Shown in pieces: positions 1 to 7,815 of a stretch of DNA of 64,000 bases. The stretch is from Winogradskyella sp. PC-19 (GTDB taxonomy: Bacteria; Bacteroidota; Bacteroidia; Flavobacteriales; Flavobacteriaceae): contig NZ_CP019332.1 of NCBI RefSeq assembly GCF_002163855.1, positions 2,645,145-2,709,144 on the forward strand, in the 5' to 3' direction. The notes beneath the pieces were generated by a model that made no database searches, was not told the DNA's origin, and was given only the letters and a program-made list of their open reading frames with translations. Within the stretch, counting starts at the first letter, position 1; every line of letters begins with the position of its first letter. Made by a program: the position numbers and the translations under genes.

Positions 1-875
1 GTTTGCATCAATAAGGTTTTACTTCCGTGAATGATTCCCTCTTTACCTAATACTGATGTTGCGGCACTCTCACCGGTATCAATACCTTTTCCAGCAGCTT
101 CAACCGCTATGATATTTACATCCGTATTGTCTAAATAATGGTAATATGTACCAGCAGCGTTACTTCCTCCGCCGACACAGGCAATTAGATAATCAGGATT
201 TTCGGTACCTTCTTTTTCTAGTAATTGTTTTTGTATTTCTTCAGATACAATAGCTTGAAAACGCGCCACCATATCTGGATAAGGATGTGGACCAACAACA
301 CTACCTACAATGTAATGGGTGTCAACAGGATTATTAATCCAATCGCGCATAGCCTCGTTAGTGGCATCTTTTAAGGTGCGACTACCAGAGAGTGCAGGAA
401 CTACTTTTGCACCAAGCATTTTCATACGAGCAACATTCGGGGCTTGTCTTGCAATGTCAATTTCGCCCATATACACGACGCATTCAATTCCCATTAATGC
501 ACAAACAGTTGCTGTTGCAACACCATGTTGTCCAGCACCAGTTTCAGCAATAATTCTAGTTTTACCTAAACGTTGTGCTAAAAGTATCTGTCCAATTGTA
601 TTGTTGACTTTATGCGCACCTGTATGGTTTAAATCTTCACGTTTTAGATATATTTTAGTATTATATTTTTCGGATAAACGCTTTGCAAAATATAATGGTG
701 AAGGTCGCCCAACATAATCCTTTAATAACTGATGAAACTCTTCTTGAAATGAAGCTTCAGCTGTTATTTTCAAATAGTTCTGTCTTAGTTCTTCTATGTT
801 TGGATAGAGCATCTCAGGAATGTAAGCGCCTCCAAATTCGCCATAATAGCCTTTGCCGTTAATATTGTAACTCAT
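1..875 (-). CDS. trpB: Tryptophan synthase beta chain, C-terminus cut by the window edge
   Basis: This enzyme condenses indole with L-serine to give L-tryptophan, using pyridoxal phosphate, in complex with TrpA. The reading frame is open from the ATG at 875 to base 1, giving about 291 codons, so roughly the last 100 residues lie outside. It begins [20 protein letters not shown]. The PLP lysine is K89 in [10 protein letters not shown], followed by the [12 protein letters not shown] stretch and a glycine-rich [10 protein letters not shown] phosphate-binding loop. The start overlaps the end of trpF by 17 nt, which supports translational coupling in the trp operon. trpA would be expected next, beyond the window. 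Identification is secure. Confidence 0.97.
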   Translation of the reverse strand, partial: MSYNINGKGYYGEFGGAYIPEMLYPNIEELRQNYLKITAEASFQEEFHQLLKDYVGRPSPLYFAKRLSEKYNTKIYLKREDLNHTGAHKVNNTIGQILLAQRLGKTRIIAETGAGQHGVATATVCALMGIECVVYMGEIDIARQAPNVARMKMLGAKVVPALSGSRTLKDATNEAMRDWINNPVDTHYIVGSVVGPHPYPDMVARFQAIVSEEIQKQLLEKEGTENPDYLIACVGGGSNAAGTYYHYLDNTDVNIIAVEAAGKGIDTGESAATSVLGKEGIIHGSKTLLMQ

Positions 876-1479
876 GCTTAAATTTTTCTAATTCATCTAT
901 ATTTTTCAATCCAGGCTCAATTTCAAATTTACTATTTACGTCAATAGCATAACAGTATTTTGATGCTGGACTCTTTTTAAACTCTTTTATGTTTTTAACT
1001 TCATTTAACCCAATACCACCGCTTAAAAAATAGGGTGTAGTTGATGGATAATCTTTTAAGACATCCCAATTGAAAGTATAACCATTTCCTCCGGGTAATT
1101 TACCTTTGGTGTCAAACAAGAAATAATCTACAATATCCTCATATGGATTAAGAACCTCAAAATTGAATTCGTTTTTGATGCTGAATACTTTAATAATTTC
1201 AGCTTTCGACGATTTTAAACTTTTGCAATATTCAGGAGATTCTTTTCCATGTAATTGAATGGCTTTTAAATCGTGTTTTTCTATCATTTGAAATACTTTA
1301 TCTAAATCTGCATCAACAAAAACACCTGTTTTATTTATAGTTCCCGAGAGTTTAGGGATTTCAGTATCAAAAAAACGAGATGATTTATCATAAAATATAA
1401 AGCCCATATAGTCTGGTTGCAAATGAGCAACAGCTTCCATGTTATCTTGATATTTCATTCCGCAGATTTTTAATTTCAT
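859..1479 (-). CDS. trpF: Phosphoribosylanthranilate isomerase
   Basis: Catalyses the Amadori rearrangement of phosphoribosylanthranilate to CdRP, the third step of tryptophan synthesis, in the cytoplasm. The 206-aa length fits a single-domain TIM barrel. The catalytic pair of the family is visible: C6 in KICGMK and D123 in LFDTKG. A phosphate-binding [10 protein letters not shown] segment follows near residue 152 and the C-terminal [12 protein letters not shown] matches the family's DVNSGVE-like signature. Its start overlaps the trpC stop by 4 nt and its end overlaps trpB, so the three genes are very likely co-translated. Confidence 0.97.
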   Translation of the reverse strand: MKLKICGMKYQDNMEAVAHLQPDYMGFIFYDKSSRFFDTEIPKLSGTINKTGVFVDADLDKVFQMIEKHDLKAIQLHGKESPEYCKSLKSSKAEIIKVFSIKNEFNFEVLNPYEDIVDYFLFDTKGKLPGGNGYTFNWDVLKDYPSTTPYFLSGGIGLNEVKNIKEFKKSPASKYCYAIDVNSKFEIEPGLKNIDELEKFKHELQY

Positions 1480-2261
1480 GATTCTAGATTTTGAATAAAT
1501 TCTAATGCGGATTCTCCTGGGTTATTTGTTTTCATGAAGTTTTCACCTATCAAAAAGCCTTTGTAACCATAAGGTTTTAGTTCTTTTATTGCAGAAACAG
1601 AACTGATACCACTTTCAGACACTTTTACAAAGTCATCTGGGATTTGTGTGCTTAGTTTCTTTGAAGTTTCTAAACTAACCTCAAAGGTCTTAAGATTACG
1701 GTTGTTAACGCCCAACATATCTAATGACGGCATGATTGATTTCTGTAGTTCTTCTTCGTTATGTACTTCTAATAAAACATCCAAATTGAGACTTTTGGCA
1801 AATTCCGAAAATTGCTTTATTTCTGTTTTGGATAATATTGCGGCTATTAATAAAATAACATCAGCGCCATAAGCTTTGGCTTCTAAAATCTGATAGTCGT
1901 CGATGATAAATTCCTTGCGTAATATTGGTAAATCACAAGCAGCTCTTGCAACTAACACGTCATCTAAACTGCCTCCAAAATATTTCCCATCAGATAAAAC
2001 AGACATGCCACATACACCAGCATTTTCATAACCAGAAGCTACGTCTTGAACATTTAAGTTATTATTAATAATAGATTTAGAAGGCGAACGACGCTTGTGT
2101 TCTGCGATAATACCACTGTTACTTTTCTGTAAATTTTCAGTAAGTGAAACTGTTTTTCTATTAAATAAAACAGACGCCTCTAACTGTGACGTTGGTACAA
2201 TTGATTTTCGAAAATCAACTTCTAATCGTTTGTCTCTAACTATTTTGTCTAAGATGTTCAT
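1476..2261 (-). CDS. trpC: Indole-3-glycerol-phosphate synthase
   Basis: Closes the indole ring of CdRP to give indole-3-glycerol phosphate, the fourth step of the pathway. The protein is 261 aa, the usual length of a free-standing TrpC. Family motifs are present: EHKRRSPSKS with its catalytic lysine near residue 56, the LRKEFIIDDYQI segment near residue 115, the LLEVHNEEEL strand and the C-terminal GFLIGENFMK phosphate-binding stretch. It overlaps trpD by 4 nt upstream and trpF by 4 nt downstream. Here trpC and trpF are separate genes, unlike the fused enterobacterial form. Confidence 0.97.
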   Translation of the reverse strand: MNILDKIVRDKRLEVDFRKSIVPTSQLEASVLFNRKTVSLTENLQKSNSGIIAEHKRRSPSKSIINNNLNVQDVASGYENAGVCGMSVLSDGKYFGGSLDDVLVARAACDLPILRKEFIIDDYQILEAKAYGADVILLIAAILSKTEIKQFSEFAKSLNLDVLLEVHNEEELQKSIMPSLDMLGVNNRNLKTFEVSLETSKKLSTQIPDDFVKVSESGISSVSAIKELKPYGYKGFLIGENFMKTNNPGESALEFIQNLES

Positions 2262-3250
2262 TTACTCAGTTCTATAAGTTTATTTAAACTTTGTTTTGCT
2301 TTACCACTTAACAAAGATTCTTTTGCTAATTCGAAACCTTCAATATGTGTAATTTGTCTGCTTGTTGCAATTGCTAAACCTGCATTAGCACAAACCACGT
2401 TGTTCTGTGCTTCGGTTCCGTTGCCATCAATAATATTGACGAATAAATTTGCTGCTTCTTTTATGGTTTCACCGCCAAAAATTTCAGAGGGCTTGATGGT
2501 TTTTAGATTTAAATCTTGAGGTGAAAATAAAGTCTCTGAGTGATTTGAAATTAGTTTTGCTTTTCCGGTTAAAGAGATTTCATCATAACCATCTAATGCA
2601 TAAACGATATTATAATTCTTATCTGTTTTTTGATATAAAAAACTGTAAAGCCTTAGTATTTCTAGACTATAAACACCCAATAATTGGTTTTTAGGAAATG
2701 ATGGATTTACCATTGGTCCTAGCATGTTAAAAAAAGTTTTAACGCCTAACTCTTTGCGAATTGGAGCTACATTTTTCATAGCTGGGTGAAATAAAGGTGC
2801 ATGCAAAATACAGATACCAGCTTTGTCTAAACAACGTTTTAAAAAGGCTTCATCATTAGAAAATTTTACACCTAAATACTCCATTACATTAGATGATCCA
2901 GATGTTGAGGATACACCATAATTACCATGCTTAGATACATGAATACCTGCACCAGCCGTAATAAATGATGATAGTGTCGAAATATTAAAAGTATTCTTGC
3001 CGTCACCACCAGTACCAACGATATCTATGGCATTATATTCGCTTAAATCTATTGGGATACAAAGCTCTAAAAGTGCATCTCTAAAACCTTGTAATTCTTC
3101 AATAGTAATACTACGCATCATATACACCGATAGAAAGCAAGCAATCTGACTTGAGTTATACATATCGTTTGATATGTTAACAATAATCTGCTTAGCTTCT
3201 TCAGTAGAAATTGTTTGGTGTGCTATGAGTCTGTTTAATACGTCTTTCAT
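2258..3250 (-). CDS. trpD: Anthranilate phosphoribosyltransferase
   Basis: Transfers the phosphoribosyl group of PRPP to anthranilate, the second step of tryptophan synthesis. The 330-aa protein carries the PRPP-binding signature GTGGDGKNTFNIST near residue 80 and the following KHGNYGVSSTSGSSNVMEYLG segment of class IV phosphoribosyltransferases, then FFNMLGPMVNPS. It is not fused to TrpG. It starts 6 nt after the end of trpG and overlaps trpC by 4 nt, as expected for an internal gene of the trp operon. Confidence 0.97.
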   Translation of the reverse strand: MKDVLNRLIAHQTISTEEAKQIIVNISNDMYNSSQIACFLSVYMMRSITIEELQGFRDALLELCIPIDLSEYNAIDIVGTGGDGKNTFNISTLSSFITAGAGIHVSKHGNYGVSSTSGSSNVMEYLGVKFSNDEAFLKRCLDKAGICILHAPLFHPAMKNVAPIRKELGVKTFFNMLGPMVNPSFPKNQLLGVYSLEILRLYSFLYQKTDKNYNIVYALDGYDEISLTGKAKLISNHSETLFSPQDLNLKTIKPSEIFGGETIKEAANLFVNIIDGNGTEAQNNVVCANAGLAIATSRQITHIEGFELAKESLLSGKAKQSLNKLIELSK

Positions 3251-3256
3251 ATTCCT

Positions 3257-3823
3257 TTAACTATTCACCCAGTTTTTTAAAATTTGTTTTCCATCCGGAG
3301 TTAAAACAGATTCTGGATGGTACTGTACACCTTTTACATCATAAACTTTGTGGCGTAGGGACATAATTTGTCCGTTTTCGTCAAATGATGTAGCTTCTAA
3401 GCTATCTGGTAAATTAGTTTTGACAACCCACGAGTGATAGCGACCGACTTCAAAAGTTTTGTCTAAACCCTCAAATAAAATTTCATCATCAACAGACAGA
3501 GTTATATGAGTTGCAACACCATGAAACACAGTGTTTAAATTTTCTAGTTTACCTCCAAAGACTTCACCTATGGCTTGTTGTCCTAAACAAACTCCAAGAA
3601 TACTTTTTGTTGGTGCATATGTTTTGATAATATCTTTTAATAATCCAGCTTCATCTGGTATTCCTGGGCCTGGAGAAAGCACAATTTTATTGAAATTATC
3701 AACTTCTTCAAGAGTTAATTTATCGTTTCGTTTTACGGTAACTTCACAATCTAAATCTTCCAAATAGTGAACAAGATTATAAGTAAAGCTGTCGTAGTTA
3801 TCTATGACTAAAATTTTTTTCAT
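3257..3823 (-). CDS. trpG: Anthranilate synthase component II, glutamine amidotransferase
   Basis: Supplies ammonia from glutamine to TrpE. I place the start at the ATG at 3823 (MKKILVIDNYDSFTYNLVHY), giving 188 aa. The frame is open 8 codons further upstream, but that extension would overlap trpE and is not typical of the family. The class I amidotransferase triad is visible: C79 in GVCLGQQAIG, and H and E in VQYHPESVLTP near the C-terminus. It begins directly after the trpE stop (1-nt gap). In some bacteria a TrpG homologue also serves folate synthesis as PabA. The position here makes trpG the safe call. Confidence 0.95.
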   Translation of the reverse strand: MKKILVIDNYDSFTYNLVHYLEDLDCEVTVKRNDKLTLEEVDNFNKIVLSPGPGIPDEAGLLKDIIKTYAPTKSILGVCLGQQAIGEVFGGKLENLNTVFHGVATHITLSVDDEILFEGLDKTFEVGRYHSWVVKTNLPDSLEATSFDENGQIMSLRHKVYDVKGVQYHPESVLTPDGKQILKNWVNS

Positions 3824-3824
3824 A

Positions 3825-5231
3825 TTAAATTTCTTTAGCAAGTTCAATGGCTTTGTTTAAAGCTCCTAACTTGTTGTATACTTCTTGTTTTTCACTTTCT
3901 GGATTTGATCTAGAAACTAATCCAGCACCAGCTTGCCAGTTAAGCTTATAATCTTTGCTCAAAAAAGTTCTAATCATGATAGCATGATTAAAATTGCCTT
4001 CAAAATCCATAAAACCTATAGCACCGCCATAATAACCTCGGCTAGTTTTTTCATATTTCTCAATTAATTGCATGGCTCTATGTTTTGGTGCACCACTCAA
4101 AGTTCCTGCAGGAAAAGTATCTGCTACGACTTGCATGGTTGAAGTCGAATCGTGTTTATGGCCAGTAACTTTACTTACCAAATGGATAACGTGTGAGAAA
4201 AACTGAACCTCTCTGTAAGTTTCAACCTTTACTTTATTTCCGTTTCGACTTAAATCGTTTCTAGCTAAATCAACAAGCATGACGTGTTCTGCATTTTCTT
4301 TTTCGTCATTTATTAATTCTTCTGCTAAGACAGCATCTTTTTTGTCATCACCTGTTCGCTTAAAGGTACCCGCAATTGGATGAATTTCTGCCAAACCGTT
4401 GTCAACTATAAGCTGTGCTTCAGGTGAACTTCCAAAAATCTTAAAGCTTCCGTAATCGAAATAGAAGAGGTAGGGCGACGGGTTAATACTTCTTAAAGCG
4501 CGGTAGACATTAAAATCGTCTCCAGAAAATTCTTGTGTGAAACGTCTTGACAATACTAATTGAAATACATCGCCTCTAGCACAATGTTTTTTTGCTAGAT
4601 CTACCTGTTTTATAAATTCATCATCAGTGAGGTTTGACGAAATATCATCTTTAGTATCAAAGTTGAATGATGCGAAATTTTGAACATTAATGAGTTTATC
4701 CACAGCATCTATATTGCTTTCTATACCGTCTGGACAATGCGCAAATATGTAGGCTTCATTTTTAAAATGATTTATCGCTATGATGTTTTGATACACTGCA
4801 TAGTATAGGTCTGGTATTTCAATAGAGTCATCTTTTTTAGAAATAACGATATCTTCAAAGTACTTAACTGCGTCATAAGCAGTATAGCCAAAAATACCAT
4901 TATTTATAAACTTGAAATTTTCTTCAGAATTGGAACTGAAACGTTTTGTAAACTGTTGAATTTCTTCTACAACATTTATTGATTCTGTAATGGCCATTTC
5001 AGTAAAGCTTCCGTCAGGAAAATTCTGAAATATAGCTTCATTTTCAACTTTTATTGAGGCTATTGGGTTAAAACAGATATAAGAAAAATTCTTGTGGTTT
5101 CTATGATAATCGCCACTTTCTAGTAGAATACTGTTAGGGAATTTATCGCGTACCTTGTAATAGACTGAAACTGGTGTAATCGTATCAGTTAGAATCTTTT
5201 TGTAATGGGTATGTAAATTAAATATTTTCAT
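3825..5231 (-). CDS. trpE: Anthranilate synthase component I
   Basis: Converts chorismate plus ammonia to anthranilate, the first committed step of tryptophan synthesis. Using the ATG at 5231 the protein is 468 aa and begins MKIFNLHTHYKKILTDTITP. The frame stays open to 5291, but that extension runs through the terminator hairpin of the leader, so the downstream ATG is chosen. The LLESGD motif of the tryptophan feedback site is present near residue 36. Catalytic-domain motifs follow: GDVFQLVLSRRF, IAGTFKRTGDD, DEKENAEHVMLVDLARND and the C-terminal GAGLVSRSNPESE. It is the first structural gene behind the attenuator. Confidence 0.96.
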   Translation of the reverse strand: MKIFNLHTHYKKILTDTITPVSVYYKVRDKFPNSILLESGDYHRNHKNFSYICFNPIASIKVENEAIFQNFPDGSFTEMAITESINVVEEIQQFTKRFSSNSEENFKFINNGIFGYTAYDAVKYFEDIVISKKDDSIEIPDLYYAVYQNIIAINHFKNEAYIFAHCPDGIESNIDAVDKLINVQNFASFNFDTKDDISSNLTDDEFIKQVDLAKKHCARGDVFQLVLSRRFTQEFSGDDFNVYRALRSINPSPYLFYFDYGSFKIFGSSPEAQLIVDNGLAEIHPIAGTFKRTGDDKKDAVLAEELINDEKENAEHVMLVDLARNDLSRNGNKVKVETYREVQFFSHVIHLVSKVTGHKHDSTSTMQVVADTFPAGTLSGAPKHRAMQLIEKYEKTSRGYYGGAIGFMDFEGNFNHAIMIRTFLSKDYKLNWQAGAGLVSRSNPESEKQEVYNKLGALNKAIELAKEI

Positions 5232-5235
5232 AAGT

Positions 5236-5274
5236 TTAAAAGAAAAAAGGCTTGTCGTGAATGACAAGCCTTTT
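5236..5274 (-). terminator. trp operon attenuator terminator
   Basis: On the minus strand a perfect 12-bp stem (5274-5263 with 5256-5245) closes a 6-nt loop and runs into a U-rich tract of TTTTTTCTTTT. It lies between the leader peptide and the trpE start, so it can only act as an intrinsic terminator ahead of the operon. The loop and the start of the 3' arm (TTCACGA, 5261-5255) are complementary over 7 bp to TCGTGAA at 5308-5302, inside the end of the leader ORF. This offers a candidate alternative pairing. Confidence 0.9.
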
Positions 5275-5297
5275 AGTATTTCAATTAACACAATGGA

Positions 5298-5354
5298 CTA
5301 TTTCACGAACGTTTCGTTAGTAAAATACCACCACCATGTTTGTTGTTTTCTCAT
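5298..5354 (-). CDS. trpL: trp leader peptide with three consecutive Trp codons
   Basis: A short ORF on the minus strand from the ATG at 5354 to the TAG at 5300-5298 encodes MRKQQTWWWYFTNETFVK (18 aa). Three tandem TGG codons sit at positions 7-9. Trp is the rarest amino acid, and the next elements downstream are a perfect terminator hairpin and trpE. This is the architecture of ribosome-mediated transcription attenuation: ribosomes stall at TGG when charged tRNA-Trp is scarce, and the terminator is then avoided. The peptide itself need have no function. No Shine-Dalgarno is visible, and the predicted transcription start lies within about 5 nt of the ATG. Confidence 0.9.
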   Translation of the reverse strand: MRKQQTWWWYFTNETFVK

Positions 5355-5361
5355 TTGATGT

Positions 5362-5392
5362 CAAATATAGAAATGATATATATGAATTCAAA
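5362..5392 (-). promoter_or_regulatory. trp operon promoter
   Basis: On the minus strand a -33 TTTG (5392-5389) is followed after 19 nt by TATATTTG (5369-5362). This is an exact match to the Bacteroidetes -7 consensus TAnnTTTG. It is the only such pair between yceI and the leader ORF. Transcription should start about 4-7 nt downstream, at or just before the leader ATG at 5354. Confidence 0.8.
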
Positions 5393-5415
5393 CTAATTTT
5401 TAGATTTTTAACAAT

Positions 5416-5982
5416 CTAGAAAGATAATATTACTGATAATTCAAAATCATCATAAATAGCTTTGTCTTTCAAATCATTAAAGAAGCTAGGAGAACCATAT
5501 CTTACATCAAATTTAGATCTGTCTACAATTACTTTTGCAGTTGCAGAGTTAACATCTACTACCATTGTAAAGTTTATAGGTTTAGTAATGTTCTTTATTG
5601 TTAAATCTCCAGAAACTTCATGGTTTTTAACATCTATCTTATTCACCTTAGTAATGGTGAAATTTGCTTTGCCATGTTTTTCAACACCAAAGAAATCATC
5701 AGACTTAAGATGTCCCTCTAAGTTAGTTTTTCCTTTTCCTTCCAAATCTGTAACAGTAATGGTAGTCATATCAATAACAAAGTTCCCACCAGTAAGTGTT
5801 TTTCCATCAAACTGAAGTGAACCACTTTCTAATTTTATAGTTCCTTCATGTTGTCCAGTTACTTTTTTACCTACCCATTTTACGGTACTTTGCTCAGTGT
5901 TAACTTTTTTATCAATCATTGTGGTGAATGAGAAAAATGATAGTGCTAAAATTGCTACTGTTAGTGTTTTTAAATTTTTCAT
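5416..5982 (-). CDS. YceI-family secreted lipid-binding-type protein
   Basis: A 188-aa protein with a signal peptide (about residues 1-22, MKNLKTLTVAILALSFFSF) and one YceI domain. YceI proteins fold as lipocalin-like barrels that bind isoprenoid-type lipids, and they are periplasmic or exported. Family features are the opening STVKWVGKKVTGQHEGTIKL, the FVIDMTTI strand, the LKSDDFFGVEKHG loop and DRSKFDVRYGSPSFF near the end. The specific ligand is not known. It follows the MarR-type gene by 12 nt, so the two are probably one transcript and the regulator likely controls it. Confidence 0.9.
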   Translation of the reverse strand: MKNLKTLTVAILALSFFSFTTMIDKKVNTEQSTVKWVGKKVTGQHEGTIKLESGSLQFDGKTLTGGNFVIDMTTITVTDLEGKGKTNLEGHLKSDDFFGVEKHGKANFTITKVNKIDVKNHEVSGDLTIKNITKPINFTMVVDVNSATAKVIVDRSKFDVRYGSPSFFNDLKDKAIYDDFELSVILSF

Positions 5983-5994
5983 TTTCGTTTAATT

Positions 5995-6450
5995 TTAATT
6001 ATTGAGTTTTAATAAAAGGTTATTTAATTGTTTTAATTCTTTTGGATTTAGAGGTGACGTAATTTTACTTTCTGTACCATCTATCTTTGGGTCTAGTTCT
6101 TTTAAGATTTCTAGACCAGTTTTAGTAATTGAGATTTCTACTTTTCGTCTATTTTTTTTACAAGTAATACGCTTTACAAAATCTTTTTTAAGAAGCTTAT
6201 CTACAAGTCTTGTAGTGTTACTCATTTTATTAATCATTCGTTCTTGAATGTCTTGTAGATTAATTGGGTTTCCCTTTTGACCTCTTAAAATTCGTAATAC
6301 GTTATACTGCTCTATTGATAAATCATAAGGCTTTAATTGCAAAAGCAAAGCGTCCTTAATAATACTGTTAATATGAAATACACTAATAACCGTGGTCTTG
6401 GCATCCGATATTTTTGCAGTTGATTTTAATATATTTTCTAACTCTTTCAT
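5995..6450 (-). CDS. MarR-family transcriptional regulator
   Basis: A winged-helix regulator of about 151 aa, starting at the ATG at 6450 (MKELENILKSTAK). An in-frame upstream start at 6471 would lie inside the operator repeats and is less likely. The core LSIEQYNVLRILRGQKGNPINLQDIQ leads into the recognition region MSNTTRLVDKLLKKDFVKR and a wing rich in basic residues (TCKKNRRKVEISIT). These are typical of MarR proteins that bind as dimers to palindromes. Overlapping inverted repeats lie immediately before its start, so autoregulation and control of the downstream yceI-type gene are likely. The inducing ligand cannot be read from the sequence. Confidence 0.9.
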   Translation of the reverse strand: MKELENILKSTAKISDAKTTVISVFHINSIIKDALLLQLKPYDLSIEQYNVLRILRGQKGNPINLQDIQERMINKMSNTTRLVDKLLKKDFVKRITCKKNRRKVEISITKTGLEILKELDPKIDGTESKITSPLNPKELKQLNNLLLKLNN

Positions 6451-6477
6451 ATACAACAATTGTATATACAAATGTAT
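6451..6477. promoter_or_regulatory. Overlapping inverted repeats, candidate MarR operator over a -7 box
   Basis: Three overlapping inverted repeats fill the 27 nt before the MarR gene: ATACAA-CAA-TTGTAT (6451-6465), the perfect 12-bp palindrome TTGTATATACAA (6460-6471) and ATACA-AA-TGTAT (6466-6477). The minus-strand -7 box TACATTTG lies at 6476-6469. No clear -33 element is visible. A MarR dimer bound here would cover both the -7 box and the transcription start. Confidence 0.65.
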
Positions 6478-6552
6478 AACTATTTGTTGTTATTAAATTT
6501 AATTTTTTGTTAAAACTTAAATGGGCTTAAATTCCATGTGTAACTTTATGAC

Positions 6553-7026
6553 ATGAAAAAGCTTTTATGCATACTATTTGTCTTTGTAATAGCCTGTGAT
6601 AGTCCAAAGGAATTAGAGGTATACGACCATGATGGATTAGAACCTTTGATTAATGTAACTGATGACAAAATTCATGTTGTTAATTTTTGGGCAACTTGGT
6701 GTGCACCTTGTGTAAAAGAATTACCTTACTTTGAAAAGCTTAACGAAGAGTATAAGGATAAGGATGTTGAATTACTATTGGTTAGTCTAGATTTTCCAAG
6801 ACAATACGAAACGAAGTTAAAACCATTTTTAAAAGAAAAACAACTAAAGTCTAGAGTGGTTTGTTTAGACGATGTGAACCAAAACAGATGGATACCAGCC
6901 ATCGATACAACATGGTCTGGTGCTTTGCCAGCAACAATCATATATAAAGGTAACAAGCGACAATTTTATGAAAAGTCTTTTACCTATGAAGAATTAGAAA
7001 AAGAAGTACAACAATTATTAAAATAG
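6553..7026 (+). CDS. TlpA-like thioredoxin-fold lipoprotein
   Basis: A 157-aa protein with a lipoprotein signal (FVIAC, lipidated C15) and a thioredoxin fold carrying the redox motif WCAPC (C50 and C53). The pattern VVNFWATWCAPCVKELP is typical of TlpA/ResA-type periplasmic disulfide reductants. It probably acts outside the cytoplasmic membrane, reducing disulfides in partner proteins. The electron source could be the DsbD-like protein encoded at 8686. It is followed 7 nt later by another thioredoxin-fold gene, so the two are probably one transcript. It is divergent from the MarR gene. Confidence 0.88.
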   Translation: MKKLLCILFVFVIACDSPKELEVYDHDGLEPLINVTDDKIHVVNFWATWCAPCVKELPYFEKLNEEYKDKDVELLLVSLDFPRQYETKLKPFLKEKQLKSRVVCLDDVNQNRWIPAIDTTWSGALPATIIYKGNKRQFYEKSFTYEELEKEVQQLLK

Positions 7027-7033
7027 ATTTATT

Positions 7034-7696
7034 ATGAATTTTTCAAATCACGAACTCAAAAAAGCTAATAAAAATAGCGTGAGTAATACACTAAGAATAT
7101 TAGCAGTATTAGTCTGCTTTGTTAGCTTAACAGCATTCACAATCAAAACAGATGATGGTGGTTATAAAGTTGGAGATATTGCAACAGACTTTTCTTTAAA
7201 AAATATAGATGGTAATATGGTATCGCTTTCAGATTACAATAACGCAAAAGGGTTTGTAGTCATTTTTACTTGTAATACATGTCCATATGCTGTTGCCTAT
7301 GAAGATAGAATCGTTGATTTAGATAAAAAATATGCTTCAAAAGGGTATCCAGTAATTGCTATAATGCCAAATGATACTGATGTTAAACCTGGTGATAACA
7401 TGCAAGCTATGAAAGCTAGAGCTAAAGCAAAAGATTTTACCTTTCCTTACTTGATGGATGAAGGACAGAAAATATATCCACAATATGGTGCTACAAAAAC
7501 ACCTCATGTGTATATCCTAGAAAAAACTACTGATGGTAATATTGTAAAATACATTGGAGCTATTGATGATAATTATCAAGATGCTGCTGCAGTTAAAACA
7601 AAATATGCCGAGAATGCAATTGATGCACTTTTAGCAGGTAAAGAAGTAGAGCAAAAAACAACTAGAGCCATAGGTTGTTCTATCAAAACAAAATAG
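7034..7696 (+). CDS. Redoxin (AhpC/TSA-type thioredoxin fold) exported protein
   Basis: A 220-aa protein with one hydrophobic segment (about 20-36) that is a signal peptide or N-terminal anchor. A redoxin domain opens with YKVGDIATDFSLKNIDG. The cysteine motif FTCNTCPYA places C80 and C83 at the usual active site. Proteins of this type are annotated as thioredoxin-family or peroxiredoxin-like proteins in Bacteroidetes, and the substrate is uncertain. It lies directly behind the TlpA-like gene and is closed by the terminator at 7736-7765. The final residues include another cysteine (IGCSIKTK). Confidence 0.82.
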   Translation: MNFSNHELKKANKNSVSNTLRILAVLVCFVSLTAFTIKTDDGGYKVGDIATDFSLKNIDGNMVSLSDYNNAKGFVVIFTCNTCPYAVAYEDRIVDLDKKYASKGYPVIAIMPNDTDVKPGDNMQAMKARAKAKDFTFPYLMDEGQKIYPQYGATKTPHVYILEKTTDGNIVKYIGAIDDNYQDAAAVKTKYAENAIDALLAGKEVEQKTTRAIGCSIKTK

Positions 7697-7735
7697 TTAA
7701 TTTACCTTTTGTAAGGGAATAAATGTTAAAATTGG

Positions 7736-7765
7736 AATCCGGAGTGTAACACTTCGGATTTTTTT
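7736..7765 (+). terminator. Intrinsic terminator after the redoxin gene
   Basis: AATCCGGAGTG (7736-7746) pairs with CACTTCGGATT (7750-7760) with one G-T pair. The loop is 3 nt and a run of T follows to 7765. It separates the TlpA/redoxin pair from the rhodanese genes. Confidence 0.85.
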
Positions 7766-7788
7766 ACGTCTATATCATAAAGAAATGT

Positions 7789-7806
7789 TAATTTTGTTTA
7801 AACAAA
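7789..7806 (+). promoter_or_regulatory. -7 box overlapped by a perfect palindrome before the rhodanese gene
   Basis: TAATTTTG (7789-7796) fits TAnnTTTG and lies 20 nt before the rhodanese ATG. It is overlapped by the perfect 14-bp palindrome TTTGTTTAAACAAA (7793-7806). No convincing -33 TTTG is visible. The palindrome is a candidate operator. Confidence 0.45.
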
Positions 7807-7815
7807 TTATAGTAA

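Noticed and set aside
319-717. 132-codon ORF on the plus strand
   Set aside because: Antisense to trpB, with no recognisable protein sequence. It is a shadow ORF.
5232-5291. N-terminal extension of trpE (20 more codons)
   Set aside because: It would translate the attenuator hairpin and has no family similarity. The ATG at 5231 gives the normal TrpE start.
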